A DNA stretch of 59,452 bases from Pseudomonadota bacterium (GCA_021795395.1 JAJYPN010000013.1:3435-62886), one strand, 5' to 3'; counted from the stretch's first letter, positions 47,684 through 57,538 are shown. Numbers and translations: made by a program. The notes: generated by a model from the letters alone, not told the origin.

Positions 47684-48421
47684 ATGTCCAAAGACATCCT
47701 GCGCCTTTCCAAACTCATGTCACAGCGCGGACTCTGTTCCCGGCGCGAAGCGGATACGTACATTGCTCGCGGCTGGGTAAAGGTGGATGGCGTAGCGGTG
47801 ACCGAACTGGGAACCAAGGTCTTGCCCGATTGCCGCATCGAATTGTTGCAAGCAGCTCAGCGCGAACAAAATCAGTCTGTCACCGTTCTCCTCAACAAAC
47901 CGATCGCCTATGTGTCGGCGCAAGCGGAAAATGGCTACAAACCCGCCAGTATGCTGATTACCGCGGAACATCGTTACGCCGGCGACGAATCGGGAATCGC
48001 CTATTCCAACGAACACGCCTACGGCCTGGCACCCGCCGGGCGACTCGATATCGATTCCAGCGGCTTGCTGGTGCTGACGAAAGACGGCCGTATCGCCAAA
48101 CAGCTGATCGGCGAACATTCGGAAATCGACAAGGAATATCTGGTGCGGGTGGAAGGGACGCTGTCCGCGCAAGGCCTGAAATTGCTCAATCACGGGCTGA
48201 AACTCGACGGCGCTGCCTTGCGGCCCGCACAAGTCGCCTGGCAGAACGAGGATCAATTGAGCTTCATTCTGCATGAAGGCAAAAAACGCCAGATCCGGCG
48301 CATGTGCGAGATGGTCGGTCTCAAGGTCGTCGGTTTGAAACGCGTGCGCATCGGCAAGGTGCTGCTCGGCAATCTGCCGGTGGGGAAATGGCGTTATCTG
48401 GCTGCGGACGAGCATTTTTAA
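47684..48421 (+). CDS. RsuA/RluB/RluF-family pseudouridine synthase
   Basis: About 245 residues. N-terminal S4 RNA-binding domain ([30 protein letters not shown]) and a catalytic domain with [23 protein letters not shown] carrying the catalytic Asp. [28 protein letters not shown] is typical of the RluF side of the family. It isomerises a uridine in rRNA or tRNA; the exact site is not readable. Start at ATG 47684 is chosen, with a Met three codons upstream as an alternative. Confidence 0.9.
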   Translation: MSKDILRLSKLMSQRGLCSRREADTYIARGWVKVDGVAVTELGTKVLPDCRIELLQAAQREQNQSVTVLLNKPIAYVSAQAENGYKPASMLITAEHRYAGDESGIAYSNEHAYGLAPAGRLDIDSSGLLVLTKDGRIAKQLIGEHSEIDKEYLVRVEGTLSAQGLKLLNHGLKLDGAALRPAQVAWQNEDQLSFILHEGKKRQIRRMCEMVGLKVVGLKRVRIGKVLLGNLPVGKWRYLAADEHF

Positions 48422-48429
48422 AGGCATAT

Positions 48430-50148
48430 ATGACAGAACATTTCATCATCGGCAAGGATGCCGCGCTGGAAACGACGATAGCCGTCCTGCAAACGCGATT
48501 GACGGCTCTGGGTTTTCAACTGGAAGAGCGCTCCTGGCTCAATCCGGTCAGCGACGTATGGTCGGTGCATATCCGCGACAGCGAATGCCCTCTGCTCTTC
48601 TCCAACGGCAAAGGCGCATCGAAACTGGCCGCACTCGCCAGCGCGCTGGGCGAATTTTTCGAGCGTCTGGGGACGCATTATTTCTGGACGCATTATTATT
48701 TGGGTAATGCGATCGCCCAACAGGCTTTTGTCCATTTTCCGCAGGAACGCTGGTTTCCTGTCGACGAAGGCGGCGCATGGCCCGAAGAAATACTCAATCC
48801 GGTGTTACGGGAATTTTACGACCCGGATGATGCCATCGATGCGTACGCGTTGATCGACCGCAATTCCGGCAACTCGGAACGCGGTATATGCGCACTGCCG
48901 TATCGGCGCGTCAGCGATGACGAAACCTGCTGGTTTCCGGTCAATATCATCGGCAATTTATATGTCAGCAACGGCATGGCCGCCGGCAATACCGCAGCGG
49001 AAGCCTGTACCCAGGCCCTGTCGGAGATCCTGGAGCGGCACGTCAAATTTCGCGTGATACGCGAAGGGCTTTGCCTGCCAGATGTCCCCGAATCCGTCAT
49101 CGGCCGTTATCCCGGCATCGCAAAAAGCATCGACGAATTGCGCGCGGCGGGATTCGGCATCCTAATCAAGGACGCAACGCTGGGCGGCAATTATCCGGTC
49201 ATGAACGTGACCATGCTGCACCCTCACGATCAAGGCTGTTTCGCCAGTTTCGGCGCGCACCCGCGCTTCGAAGTCGCACTCGAACGCGCTTTGACCGAAC
49301 TGTTGCAAGGCCGCGATCTCAATGCGCTGGCGGGTTTCCACGAACCCGGTTTCGATATGGAAGAAATCGCCGACCCGCAAAATCTGGAAATTCATTTCGT
49401 CGATTCCAGCGGGATACTCAGTTGGCGGTTTTTGAGCGACCGTCCCGATTTCACCTTTGCCGACTGGGATTTCCGCGGCACGACGGCAGAAGAATTTGCG
49501 TGGCTGTGCGAGCTGATCCACAAAACCCGTCATGACATTTATATTGCCGATTATGCCGAACTTGGCGTCTACAGCTGCCGCATCATCGTTCCCGGGATGT
49601 CGGAAATTTATCCGGTGGACGATCTGGAATGGGACAACAACAGCGTTGCCAACGAATTGCGCCCGGCGATTCTCAATCTGTCCAGACTGAATGACGGCGA
49701 ATGCCGTACCCTGCTCGACACGCTGAACGAATTGGGAATCGCCGACCAGCAACCGGTTGCGGCGTTCGTCGGGCTGGCTGCCGAACCCGACACGCACTGG
49801 AAGGATTTGCGCATAGGCGAACTCAAAACGCTACTCGCGCTTGCCCTGACCGACACCGAAGCGGTACTGGAAGGCTGCGACTGGATCAGGAGCTTCGCGC
49901 AGATACATCCCGAACGTCGGAAATTATACCGCTGCATTACCACATTGTTGACGATGGAAGATGCCGAACCGTATCGCGCCAGCCTCGATCTTCTTTATGG
50001 CGCTGACACTGTACGGCTCGCCCGCGATCTGCTCGACGGCAAACAGCGGTTTATGTACCTCGGAGCCCCCGGCATGGATCTGACCGGTTGCGAATTGCAT
50101 CAACGGCTGCTTAAGGCTTACAGGAAAGTTGCACTTCCATTAGCCTAA
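48430..50148 (+). CDS. ycaO: YcaO-domain protein (RimO partner type)
   Basis: About 572 residues, close to E. coli YcaO. ATP-binding YcaO motifs: GKGASKLAALASALGEFFERL and NGMAAGNTAAEACTQALSEILERHV, then ALERALTELLQGRDLN and CEL-like segments, with a C-terminal TPR-like domain. In E. coli YcaO assists RimO in beta-methylthiolation of ribosomal protein S12. AAAAGG precedes ATG 48430, 8 bp after the pseudouridine synthase, so the two may be co-transcribed. Confidence 0.88.
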   Translation: MTEHFIIGKDAALETTIAVLQTRLTALGFQLEERSWLNPVSDVWSVHIRDSECPLLFSNGKGASKLAALASALGEFFERLGTHYFWTHYYLGNAIAQQAFVHFPQERWFPVDEGGAWPEEILNPVLREFYDPDDAIDAYALIDRNSGNSERGICALPYRRVSDDETCWFPVNIIGNLYVSNGMAAGNTAAEACTQALSEILERHVKFRVIREGLCLPDVPESVIGRYPGIAKSIDELRAAGFGILIKDATLGGNYPVMNVTMLHPHDQGCFASFGAHPRFEVALERALTELLQGRDLNALAGFHEPGFDMEEIADPQNLEIHFVDSSGILSWRFLSDRPDFTFADWDFRGTTAEEFAWLCELIHKTRHDIYIADYAELGVYSCRIIVPGMSEIYPVDDLEWDNNSVANELRPAILNLSRLNDGECRTLLDTLNELGIADQQPVAAFVGLAAEPDTHWKDLRIGELKTLLALALTDTEAVLEGCDWIRSFAQIHPERRKLYRCITTLLTMEDAEPYRASLDLLYGADTVRLARDLLDGKQRFMYLGAPGMDLTGCELHQRLLKAYRKVALPLA

Positions 50149-50239
50149 TCTAGAAAATACGGCCTACCGAATCGATATCTTATTGCATTGCCGTTTTTAT
50201 AAGAATAGGATGCACGTATCCCTATGAATTGGACTAATC

Positions 50240-50464
50240 ATGCATAAAAAGATGACAATTACTATTGATGAGGCGGTCTATACAGGACTTCATAAAGTGA
50301 TCGGCCGCGGTAATATCAGCCAGTTTCTGGAAAGCCTGGCGCGACCGCATATGTTAAAAGAAGATATGCTGGAAGCCGGATATCAGGCGATGGCCGCAGA
50401 TAAAACGCGGGTAGCGGAAGCTGGCGAATGGTGCAATGCGCTCGTAATAGATACAGCAGAATGA
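50240..50464 (+). CDS. Antitoxin of a MazEF/PemIK-type pair
   Basis: Protein of 74 residues: MHKKMTITIDEAVYTGLHKVIGRGNISQFLESLARPH is a ribbon-helix-helix-like antitoxin start, followed by a charged tail (AADKTRVAEAGEWCNALV). Its stop overlaps the next start (ATGA), the pairing expected for a toxin gene, but that toxin is truncated. The antitoxin may remain expressed as an orphan. Confidence 0.75.
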   Translation: MHKKMTITIDEAVYTGLHKVIGRGNISQFLESLARPHMLKEDMLEAGYQAMAADKTRVAEAGEWCNALVIDTAE

Positions 50465-50580
50465 AACGTGGGGAGGTCTGGTGGGTAGAGTTCGATCCGG
50501 CAGTCGGTAATGAAATTCGTAAAACCCGGCCAGCAGCCCGCTCGAATGGCACGTCTCGAGATTGCAATATGAAACCTTAA
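50461..50580 (+). pseudogene. Truncated MazF/PemK-type toxin
   Basis: The frame starts MKRGEVWWVEFDPAVGNEIRK and continues TRPAARSNGTSRDC before ending at codon 40. An intact MazF/PemK begins almost identically (RGxxWWVxFDPxxGxExxKxRPA) but continues for about 110 residues. The sequence breaks just after RPA, so the toxin is inactive. Confidence 0.8.
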
Positions 50581-50957
50581 AGCAATTTGATTTTATATAT
50601 GATAAAAATTCGCATTAGTACAAATAGCAAACTGAAAGCCGTATCAAATCCCTTCTAACAGCAAGCAGACATTTTGCGGCAAAAATAGCGACTAGCCCTC
50701 CATTGGACGGGCAACTTTGCCTTGTAAAACGCCATAAACCTGCAATCGCCCGAATGTAAATTGTATAAATTGAGGTCATATCTCACATTCCCATGTGCAT
50801 TTCAATATCGGCAATCCGTAATTCAAGAATATACGACCCTTTTCAGGTGGAAAGTATAGCGTACTCTTCCCCCGCCCATCACGAAAACGTCACAAATAGG
50901 ACTATATCCCCATGCTAGACTGATCGCTTGTTTATCGTATTAAATCAAGGATGCACT
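50581..50957. other. Intergenic stretch with no gene seen
   Basis: About 375 AT-rich bases between the decayed toxin and the propeller gene. No domain-bearing frame. AAGG at 50947-50950 is the Shine-Dalgarno of the next gene. Confidence 0.5.
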
Positions 50958-53753
50958 ATGCGCACCAAGTCGTATTGTCGCACTTTCACTGCTGTATTAT
51001 GTATCCTGATCGGATTCAACGCGACCCTAGCGCAAGCTTCTCTATTATTGCAAACCAATGGCGTCCAGCTGCCTACTGGAGCCAGGATCACCCCCGCTGC
51101 CGCAAACGGAGCCAGGTTCGAGCGCATGAACCCGAATCTTGCCAGCCTGCCGGATTTTCAGGCCGGCCAGGCGGTTTCCACGGCCCTCAGCCCGGACGGC
51201 ACTACCCTGCTGATACTGACGAGCGGTTATAACCGCAATCGGGACGCTGACGGGAGGATCGACCCGGACACTTCAAACGAATACATCTTTATCTACGATG
51301 TAAAAAACGGCATACCTATCAAACGGCAGGTATTACAAATTCCCAACTCGTTTTCCGGCATCGCGTGGCAAGCCGATGGGCAGGGCTTCTACGTAACAGG
51401 CGGGGTGGACGATAATGTACATCGTTATGCAGTACAGGCTGATCAATGGGCAGAAATCCTGCCGGCCATCGCTCTCGGTCATGCACAAGGCTTGGGCGTT
51501 GGCGTACGCCCCATGGCGGCCGGCATTGCTGTCAGCCCCGACGCAAAACGTCTGCTCGTCGCCAATCTGGAAAACGACAGCGTGACCGAGATTGATCTGG
51601 CTCATGATGCGATACACGAGCTGGATTTACGGCCGGGCAAGACCGATACGGCACAGACCGGCATACCTGGGGGTGAATTCCCGTTCTGGGTTGTCTACCG
51701 CAGCAACGACCGAGCCTACGTGAGCAGCATGCGCGACCGCGAAGTGGTGGCCTTACGCACGGGTGCGGGTGGGCTAGCGGTAATTAAAAGAATACCCGTC
51801 GGCGGACAACCGACTCGCATGCTGCTTAACCGCGCGCGCAGCCGGTTGTATGTCGCCAACGCCAATAGCGATACGGTATCGGTCATCGATACGGCGAGCG
51901 ACCGTGTCATCATGACCCTGAATACCACCGCACCGGAAAGTGCCTATGCGAACGCCAGGCAATTGAAAGGCAGCAATCCTAACAGTCTGGCGTTATCTCC
52001 CGATGAACGCACGCTCTACGTCACCAACGGCGGCACGAATTCCGTTGCTGTCGTGCATCTGGATCCCAACAGGGGTCGATCCGCGGTAACGGGGTTGATC
52101 CCTACCGGCTGGTATCCCAATTCGGTCAGTGTCAGCCACGACGGAAAGACGCTTTATGTGGTCAACGGCAAAAGCATGGCTGGGCCCAATCCGGGCAATT
52201 GCCGCAATTCCCTCTCTACTGACCCTGGCGCAATGGCGACTTGTCGCGCCCACAATCAATATATCTGGCAATTGACCAAAGCCGGTTTTCTGACAGTGCC
52301 GGTACCGGACGCCGCCGATCTGGCGACATTGACGCGCCAGGTCGCTTACAACAACAATTGGGCGGATTTCCACGGTAAAGCCGAAGCGGAACGGGTTATG
52401 AGTTTCATCCGCTCGCGCATTAAGCACGTCATATATATCGTCAAAGAAAATCGCTCCTACGATCAGGTCCTGGGAGATCTGCAACCTGGTAACGGCGATA
52501 AAAATCTGGTGCTATTGCCTGAGCCTATTACCCCGAATCATCATGCCCTGGCGCGCCAATTCGTCACGCTGGACAACTTTCTAGTCAGCGGCGCCGCCAG
52601 CAACGACGGCTGGGTCTGGTCTACGGCGGCCCGAACAAACGAATACGCAGAAAAAAATATTGCTATCAATTACGCGCGTCGAGGTTTGAGCTATGACACG
52701 GAAGGCGAAAACCGCAACATTAATCTTGCACAAGCCAGCCCCGCGCTTCGTCACAAGCAGGATCCGCGCATTGCCGACGATCCCGACCTCTTGCCCGGCA
52801 CGGCCGACGTAGCTGACCCCGAAGGTCCCGAAGAAGGAAGCGGCACGGGTTATCTATGGGATGCGGCATTGCGAGCCAAGATTTCGATACGCAATTACGG
52901 TTTTTTTGTAATCAATTACGATCCCAAACCATCCGACCCCCGCTACATCCCTCCTTCCAGACAACCATACAAGGACAAAATCATACAGGCATACGCCACC
53001 AAAAAAGACTTGCTGCCCGTTACCGACCGCTATTATCGCGGCTTCGATCAGAAATATGCGGACTACTGGCGTTACAAGGAATGGGAACGCGAATTCGACC
53101 AATATGAAAAACAAGGCAATCTTCCTGCCCTCGAACTGGTTCGACTGCCGCACGATCACTTCGGCGACTTCGATCATGCCGAAGACGGCGTCAACACGGT
53201 GGAAACGCAAATGGCGGACAACGATTACGCCATAGGATTGCTGGTAGACAAAATCACGCATAGCCGCTACCGCAACAACACCCTGATTGTCATCGTGGAA
53301 GACGACGCTCAGAACGGCGCGGATCATGTCGACGCGCACCGCAGTGTCGCATACCTGATCGGTCCCTATGTGAAACGCCACGCAGTCGTGTCCACCCGCT
53401 ATACCACCGTCAATCTGCTGCGTACTATCGAAGACGTGCTGGGCCTGCCTCCAATGGGCATCACCGACGGCAACGCATTACCCATGTCCAAAGTATTCGA
53501 TGAAACCCTGCTCCCCCTGAACTATACCGTTATCGTGCCCGACGTCCTGCGCAGCACCTTACTGCCGTTGCCGACAAAGACGGCAGACAACAGCTTGCCG
53601 TCGACTCCGCAGACGGCGCAATACGCCCAACCCAGGCACGACAGTACATATTGGGCTAAGGCGATGCAGGGGCAGGATTTTTCAACGGAAGACCATCTGG
53701 ATACCGCCCGCTTCAATCGCGCTTTGTGGCAGGGTTTGAAGGACGAAAATTGA
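50958..53753 (+). CDS. Exported beta-propeller/phosphoesterase fusion protein
   Basis: About 931 residues. A signal peptide (ending NATLAQA) is followed by a YncE/YVTN-type beta-propeller with repeated LYVANANSDTVSVIDTAS and LYVTNGGTNSVAVVHLD blades. A phosphoesterase domain follows from about residue 495 with KHVIYIVKENRSYDQVLGD, NHHALARQFVTLDNFLVSG and IVEDDAQNGADHVDAHRS. Such fusions are annotated as bifunctional YncE/alkaline phosphatase-superfamily proteins; PF04185-type enzymes include phospholipase C. Periplasmic or extracellular. The stop overlaps the ABC ATPase start. Confidence 0.85.
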   Translation: MRTKSYCRTFTAVLCILIGFNATLAQASLLLQTNGVQLPTGARITPAAANGARFERMNPNLASLPDFQAGQAVSTALSPDGTTLLILTSGYNRNRDADGRIDPDTSNEYIFIYDVKNGIPIKRQVLQIPNSFSGIAWQADGQGFYVTGGVDDNVHRYAVQADQWAEILPAIALGHAQGLGVGVRPMAAGIAVSPDAKRLLVANLENDSVTEIDLAHDAIHELDLRPGKTDTAQTGIPGGEFPFWVVYRSNDRAYVSSMRDREVVALRTGAGGLAVIKRIPVGGQPTRMLLNRARSRLYVANANSDTVSVIDTASDRVIMTLNTTAPESAYANARQLKGSNPNSLALSPDERTLYVTNGGTNSVAVVHLDPNRGRSAVTGLIPTGWYPNSVSVSHDGKTLYVVNGKSMAGPNPGNCRNSLSTDPGAMATCRAHNQYIWQLTKAGFLTVPVPDAADLATLTRQVAYNNNWADFHGKAEAERVMSFIRSRIKHVIYIVKENRSYDQVLGDLQPGNGDKNLVLLPEPITPNHHALARQFVTLDNFLVSGAASNDGWVWSTAARTNEYAEKNIAINYARRGLSYDTEGENRNINLAQASPALRHKQDPRIADDPDLLPGTADVADPEGPEEGSGTGYLWDAALRAKISIRNYGFFVINYDPKPSDPRYIPPSRQPYKDKIIQAYATKKDLLPVTDRYYRGFDQKYADYWRYKEWEREFDQYEKQGNLPALELVRLPHDHFGDFDHAEDGVNTVETQMADNDYAIGLLVDKITHSRYRNNTLIVIVEDDAQNGADHVDAHRSVAYLIGPYVKRHAVVSTRYTTVNLLRTIEDVLGLPPMGITDGNALPMSKVFDETLLPLNYTVIVPDVLRSTLLPLPTKTADNSLPSTPQTAQYAQPRHDSTYWAKAMQGQDFSTEDHLDTARFNRALWQGLKDEN

Positions 53754-54736
53754 TGAATTACGACACGGCTTTGATCAAACCGACAGCCCCGCCGACATTC
53801 GTTTCCTCGGCATCCACAGACTATGAAACATACCAATCGGACAATCCTGCCATCATAACCGTTAGAGATCTCCGTTTGACCAGAGGGGATTTTTCCCTCG
53901 TCGTGGAAAAGCTAATTGTTGGGGCGGGCGAACGTGTAGCGATGGTCGGTCGTAATGGATCTGGCAAATCCCTGCTGCTGGAAACCCTGTTGGGCTTACG
54001 TCATCCGCAAACGGGCCAAATTACGCTGCTTGGCAATAGCCCCGATGCATTTAAATCGAAACCTGGATTAAAACACGATATCGGTGCTTTGCTGCAGGAC
54101 GTGCAATTTGAAAGCAATATCTTGATCGTGGAAATCGTGCGCATGCATCGCTCCCTGTATCGCCGTGTTAATCCCGTTATACTTTGCCTGCTGGGCATCG
54201 ACGAATTGCTCGATCGCCCGTATAAAGCCCTTTCGCGAGGTCAAAAACAACGGGTACAACTCTACCTGGCGTTAGCGCATGAACCATCGCTTGTTCTTCT
54301 CGATGAACCGACTCTGGGACTGGATGAAGCTTACGCGAAAGCGCTTCGCGATTATTGGCAAGCGGCTGCAGGCGCTGGGCGCACCTTACTGATGATTTCC
54401 CATGTGCCGGCGGATTTGGAAAAGATGGATCGCCTGGTTTGCATGGCCGGCGGCAGAGTCGTCGACAGCGGATCGCTGGATACGCTGATCAATCGTCATC
54501 TCGGACGCTACTGCGGGCGGATTCTTTTACCCTTGAGCGCCGACCTGCAAAAAGAACTGGAAACGATTGCCGGCATAGTTCATGTCATATATGGAGATCA
54601 TGGGGATATCACATTATATGGGCATGGCGCTTTCGAATCGGATTTCCGATTGTTCCTGATGCGGCAGCAGATAACTGCGTTCAGCCTCGAACCGACCGGC
54701 CCGGGTGATCTGTTGGCTTTTCTTGCCGGAGTTTGA
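53753..54736 (+). CDS. ABC transporter ATP-binding protein
   Basis: About 327 residues. Walker A AMVGRNGSGKSLLLETLLGL, Q-loop region ALLQDVQ, signature ALSRGQKQRVQLYLALA, Walker B LVLLDEPTLGLDEAY and H-loop MISHVPADLEKMD. An N-terminal extension of about 45 residues precedes the domain, and a C-terminal domain of about 90 residues follows. It starts at ATG 53753 inside the propeller gene stop. It pairs with the permease that follows. Confidence 0.88.
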   Translation: MNYDTALIKPTAPPTFVSSASTDYETYQSDNPAIITVRDLRLTRGDFSLVVEKLIVGAGERVAMVGRNGSGKSLLLETLLGLRHPQTGQITLLGNSPDAFKSKPGLKHDIGALLQDVQFESNILIVEIVRMHRSLYRRVNPVILCLLGIDELLDRPYKALSRGQKQRVQLYLALAHEPSLVLLDEPTLGLDEAYAKALRDYWQAAAGAGRTLLMISHVPADLEKMDRLVCMAGGRVVDSGSLDTLINRHLGRYCGRILLPLSADLQKELETIAGIVHVIYGDHGDITLYGHGAFESDFRLFLMRQQITAFSLEPTGPGDLLAFLAGV

Positions 54737-54737
54737 C

Positions 54738-55847
54738 ATGGCGCCATTTTTTATTTTTTTTCGTACACAGATCGCACTTTTCCTGCGTGGCAAGCTTCCA
54801 CTCTTTTGGACCTTGGCCTTTCCCTTGCTGCTACTGGTCATACTGATGGCGTTGTTCGGCAACGGTACCGCGCTCGGCCCCGTCAAACTCGCTATTGTTG
54901 ATGAGGATCATACTGCGGCAAGTACCCGTTATGCGGATTTCGCGAATTTCGTTTTCGTACAGCAAAAGACCCTGAAAGCCCATGTTGCGATTCTTGCAGC
55001 CCCTCCGCACGGCCATTATGACGCCATAATTACTATCCCCGCCGGCTTCGAAGCCAGCATCTCGAAGGGGCTCACCGCACGGGTATCCCTAAGCTTGCGC
55101 AACAACGACACTCCCTCGGACGGAGCCATCACCGGCATACTGAATGGCCTGACCGAACGTTATGATCTGAATGCCGCCCATGTGCACAGGATCGTGAGCA
55201 TCCGCGAAATGGCGGCTGAGACAACCCGAAACATGAACTATCCTATGTACCTGGTCACGGGTCTATCGGTAATGGTCGTGTTATCGACCAGTTTTATGGG
55301 ATTCGCCGTGCCGCTGGTAGCCGCCAGAGAGAACGGCGTGTTTCGCCTTTATCAGGTATTCCCCGTCCACACCAGTATCGTACTGTTTGCCTGGTGGCTG
55401 GCCCGACTGATGATCGCGCTTTGCTCCAGCCTTGTCCTGCTGCTCGCTGCACACCTGTTTTATAACGTGACGCCAACAGGCTCGATTATCGACCTGACGA
55501 TCGGATCCGCCATGCTGACCGTTGGAACCGGTGCTTTTCTTGCGCTGGGGATGATGATCGCAGCCTTGTCACCAAGCGTAGCGGCCGCAACCATGTTCGC
55601 CAACCTCGTTTATTTCCCCCTTCTTTTCACCGGCAATTTGCTTATGCCGACCGGATCGCTGCCCTGGGCAATTCAGAATATTATTCAGTATATGCCGGTC
55701 AATGCGCTGGCGGGAAGTTTAAGAAGATGTTTCAGCGGGCATATCGAACCTTCCGTCGAGATCACCAGCTTTCTTATCCTGTTAGCAGTTGGAGGAATCA
55801 GCTTGGTAATCGCGCATCGACACTACTCATGGCTGCCGCAGGAATAA
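54738..55847 (+). CDS. ABC-2 type permease
   Basis: About 369 residues, one base after the ATPase stop. An N-terminal helix (LFWTLAFPLLLLVILMALFG) and a long extracytoplasmic loop are followed by five helices (PMYLVTGLSVMVVLSTSFMGF; TSIVLFAWWLARLMIALCSSLVLLLAAHLFY; LTVGTGAFLALGMMIAAL; ANLVYFPLLFTGNLLM; ITSFLILLAVGGISLVIAHRH). It is the membrane half of an export system; the substrate is unknown. The genetic link to the propeller/phosphoesterase suggests export of a phospholipid, polyphosphate-related compound or protein, but this is speculation. Confidence 0.86.
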   Translation: MAPFFIFFRTQIALFLRGKLPLFWTLAFPLLLLVILMALFGNGTALGPVKLAIVDEDHTAASTRYADFANFVFVQQKTLKAHVAILAAPPHGHYDAIITIPAGFEASISKGLTARVSLSLRNNDTPSDGAITGILNGLTERYDLNAAHVHRIVSIREMAAETTRNMNYPMYLVTGLSVMVVLSTSFMGFAVPLVAARENGVFRLYQVFPVHTSIVLFAWWLARLMIALCSSLVLLLAAHLFYNVTPTGSIIDLTIGSAMLTVGTGAFLALGMMIAALSPSVAAATMFANLVYFPLLFTGNLLMPTGSLPWAIQNIIQYMPVNALAGSLRRCFSGHIEPSVEITSFLILLAVGGISLVIAHRHYSWLPQE

Positions 55848-55903
55848 TGCCTCGAAGCAAAGAGCGCCAGCGGCTTACAAATTCAAACCAGGAGAAATAT
55901 TAA

Positions 55904-56310
55904 ATGGATATTCGATCAATCCTGATTCTGTTTGGTCTTTTGTTATTCCCGCTGAATGTCATCGCTGCAAACGTTGATGTCAGGGTTACCCACGTTGCCA
56001 GTTCCAAAGGGCATACCCTGGCAGAAATCTGTGATAAAACGACCTTTTTGAAAAAATGCCCGTTCACTGCCAAAAGCCCTGCGGTCGAAGGAACAACCCT
56101 CGTCCGTTTTGCCAACGTTCCAGCCGGCGATTTCGCCATCCTCGTTTTTCATGATGAGAATGATGACGGTCGCCTGAACATGAGCAACCTGGGCATCCCC
56201 TTGGCTTCTCTCGAGGGGCGACAGGACATTTCGGGCCGCCGAAATTCGAGGATGCCGCGGTCATGATCAAGAATGGCATGAATAACTTCACGATCGATCT
56301 GAGCTATTAG
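55904..56310 (+). pseudogene. DUF2141 exported protein gene with a frameshift
   Basis: A signal peptide (MDIRSILILFGLLLFPLNVIA) precedes DUF2141 motifs CDKTTFLKKCPF, VRFANVPAGDFAILVFHDENDDGRLN and NLGIP. At about 56201 the reading frame shifts by one base: the true frame continues GFSRGATGHFGPPKFEDA to NNFTIDLSY and stops at 56310, whereas the unshifted frame ends early at 56266. This may be a real mutation or a sequence error. About three conserved residues (usually EGY before GFS) are also missing. Confidence 0.8.
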
Positions 56311-56462
56311 ACCTATGTAACCTTTACACGATGGTGGCTGCGTGAACGCAATATAAGCTGTATGGACGTTTGACATGAGCGGCAGACCACGGCTTGCCGT
56401 AGGCTGTCAGCTCGATGGAATAGTTGAGCGTCATCGCGTTCGAAGCCGTCTACAACGACAGA

Positions 56463-57152
56463 TCATGTTGCGACGCGGCGCAGATCCTGCAACCAAGCTC
56501 CCGCTCTGCGTGCTTCCTCCTCGTGCTCCTCATCACGCCAGGGTTCGCTCAACGCGGCCAAATACCATTCCTGCATCGACGGTAAAGACAACAAGCGGTT
56601 GACGTATTCGCGCGAACGCGCAGACAGAGCGGGTTCGTATGTTTGAACACGGAATACGACGGGAGCAAAGAATGCGTCTACGGCGGTAAATGTTTCGCTG
56701 GCCAGAAATGGTCCACCGAAGCGGACGAGCCCGTCATTCCACAAGTCATCAATTCGCGCCCATTCCCGCAGTAGAACCGCAGGGTATGGGTCGATCCGAA
56801 CGCGTATCCCGCAATTCATGCTGCATATGCCACGAAGTTTTAAAAAACCCGAATGCATCTCGGCGGTAGCGCAACGAGCCCATGCACGAGTGACTGGATC
56901 ACTTGGCCATACATTGGGCACTCGCTCGGCCAAGAACTCAGTGATGGCAAGAGAGTCCCAGACGACATTGCTGCCATCAATAAGGCACGGGACCTTGCCA
57001 GTCGGTGAGAATGCGAAAAAAGCGTTCGGCTCATCTGCCCCTCCGAATGGCACTAATTTTTCCTCGAAAGGAATACGGAGCTCTCGCATGAGCACCCACG
57101 GTCGCAACGACCACGAGGAGTAGTTTTTGTTGGCGATGAACAGTTCAAACAT
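56463..57152 (-). CDS. Glutathione S-transferase family protein
   Basis: About 229 residues. N-terminal thioredoxin-fold half: MFELFIANKNYSSWSLRPWVLMRE with the catalytic Ser in YSSWS and the glutathione-binding SPTGKVPCLIDGSNVVWDSLAITEFL. An all-helical C-terminal half follows. It probably conjugates or reduces via glutathione; the substrate is unknown. ATG 57152 is preferred; an upstream extension adds 11 residues. It neighbours the insertion sequence, so it may be part of the integration neighbourhood. Confidence 0.85.
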   Translation of the reverse strand: MFELFIANKNYSSWSLRPWVLMRELRIPFEEKLVPFGGADEPNAFFAFSPTGKVPCLIDGSNVVWDSLAITEFLAERVPNVWPSDPVTRAWARCATAEMHSGFLKLRGICSMNCGIRVRIDPYPAVLLREWARIDDLWNDGLVRFGGPFLASETFTAVDAFFAPVVFRVQTYEPALSARSREYVNRLLSLPSMQEWYLAALSEPWRDEEHEEEARRAGAWLQDLRRVAT

Positions 57153-57386
57153 AAATCGTGAAGACCTCGACTGGTGGGAACGCATAAATCGGGGTCAGCG
57201 CATAAATACGAGGTCTCACATTCTAACATTTCAATCAACAAATGTTGGATTGGCGGGTGCGTTCCCTTTGCATGGCCTTATAGCATTGATCTCATGCCTT
57301 GCTCGCAGCACAAGGCCGGTTTTGATATCTGCATAATCAGGTTGTAGGAAAACGGGACATCTTCATGTAAAAAATCCTCAATGGGT

Positions 57387-57478
57387 ATTCCGGCACATCG
57401 TGACCGCTGATTCCGGGCTATCGTGACCGGTCATTCCGGCGCATCGTGACCGGCGATTCCGGTCTATCGTGACCGATT
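57387..57478 (+). repeat. Four tandem 23-bp IS21 end repeats
   Basis: The unit ATTCCGGNNYATCGTGACCG plus 3 variable bases occurs four times in a row (57387, 57410, 57433, 57456). IS21 elements carry multiple such repeats near their ends as transposase-binding sites. Confidence 0.85.
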
Positions 57479-57489
57479 TTGCAGGGTTT

Positions 57490-57538
57490 CCGGAATCGGT
57501 GGTCACGATACCGGAATCATCGGTCACGATACCGGAAT
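57490..57538 (-). repeat. Inverted copies of the IS21 repeat
   Basis: GGTCACGATACCGGAAT (57501-57517) and CGGTCACGATACCGGAAT (57521-57538) are reverse-oriented, slightly shorter versions of the 23-bp unit, preceded by a third partial CCGGAAT. They lie between the direct repeats and istA. Confidence 0.75.

Noticed and set aside
57387-57478. Regularly spaced repeats resembling a small CRISPR array
   Set aside because: The units are contiguous 23-bp repeats with only 3 variable bases, no spacers and no cas genes; they are IS21 end repeats.
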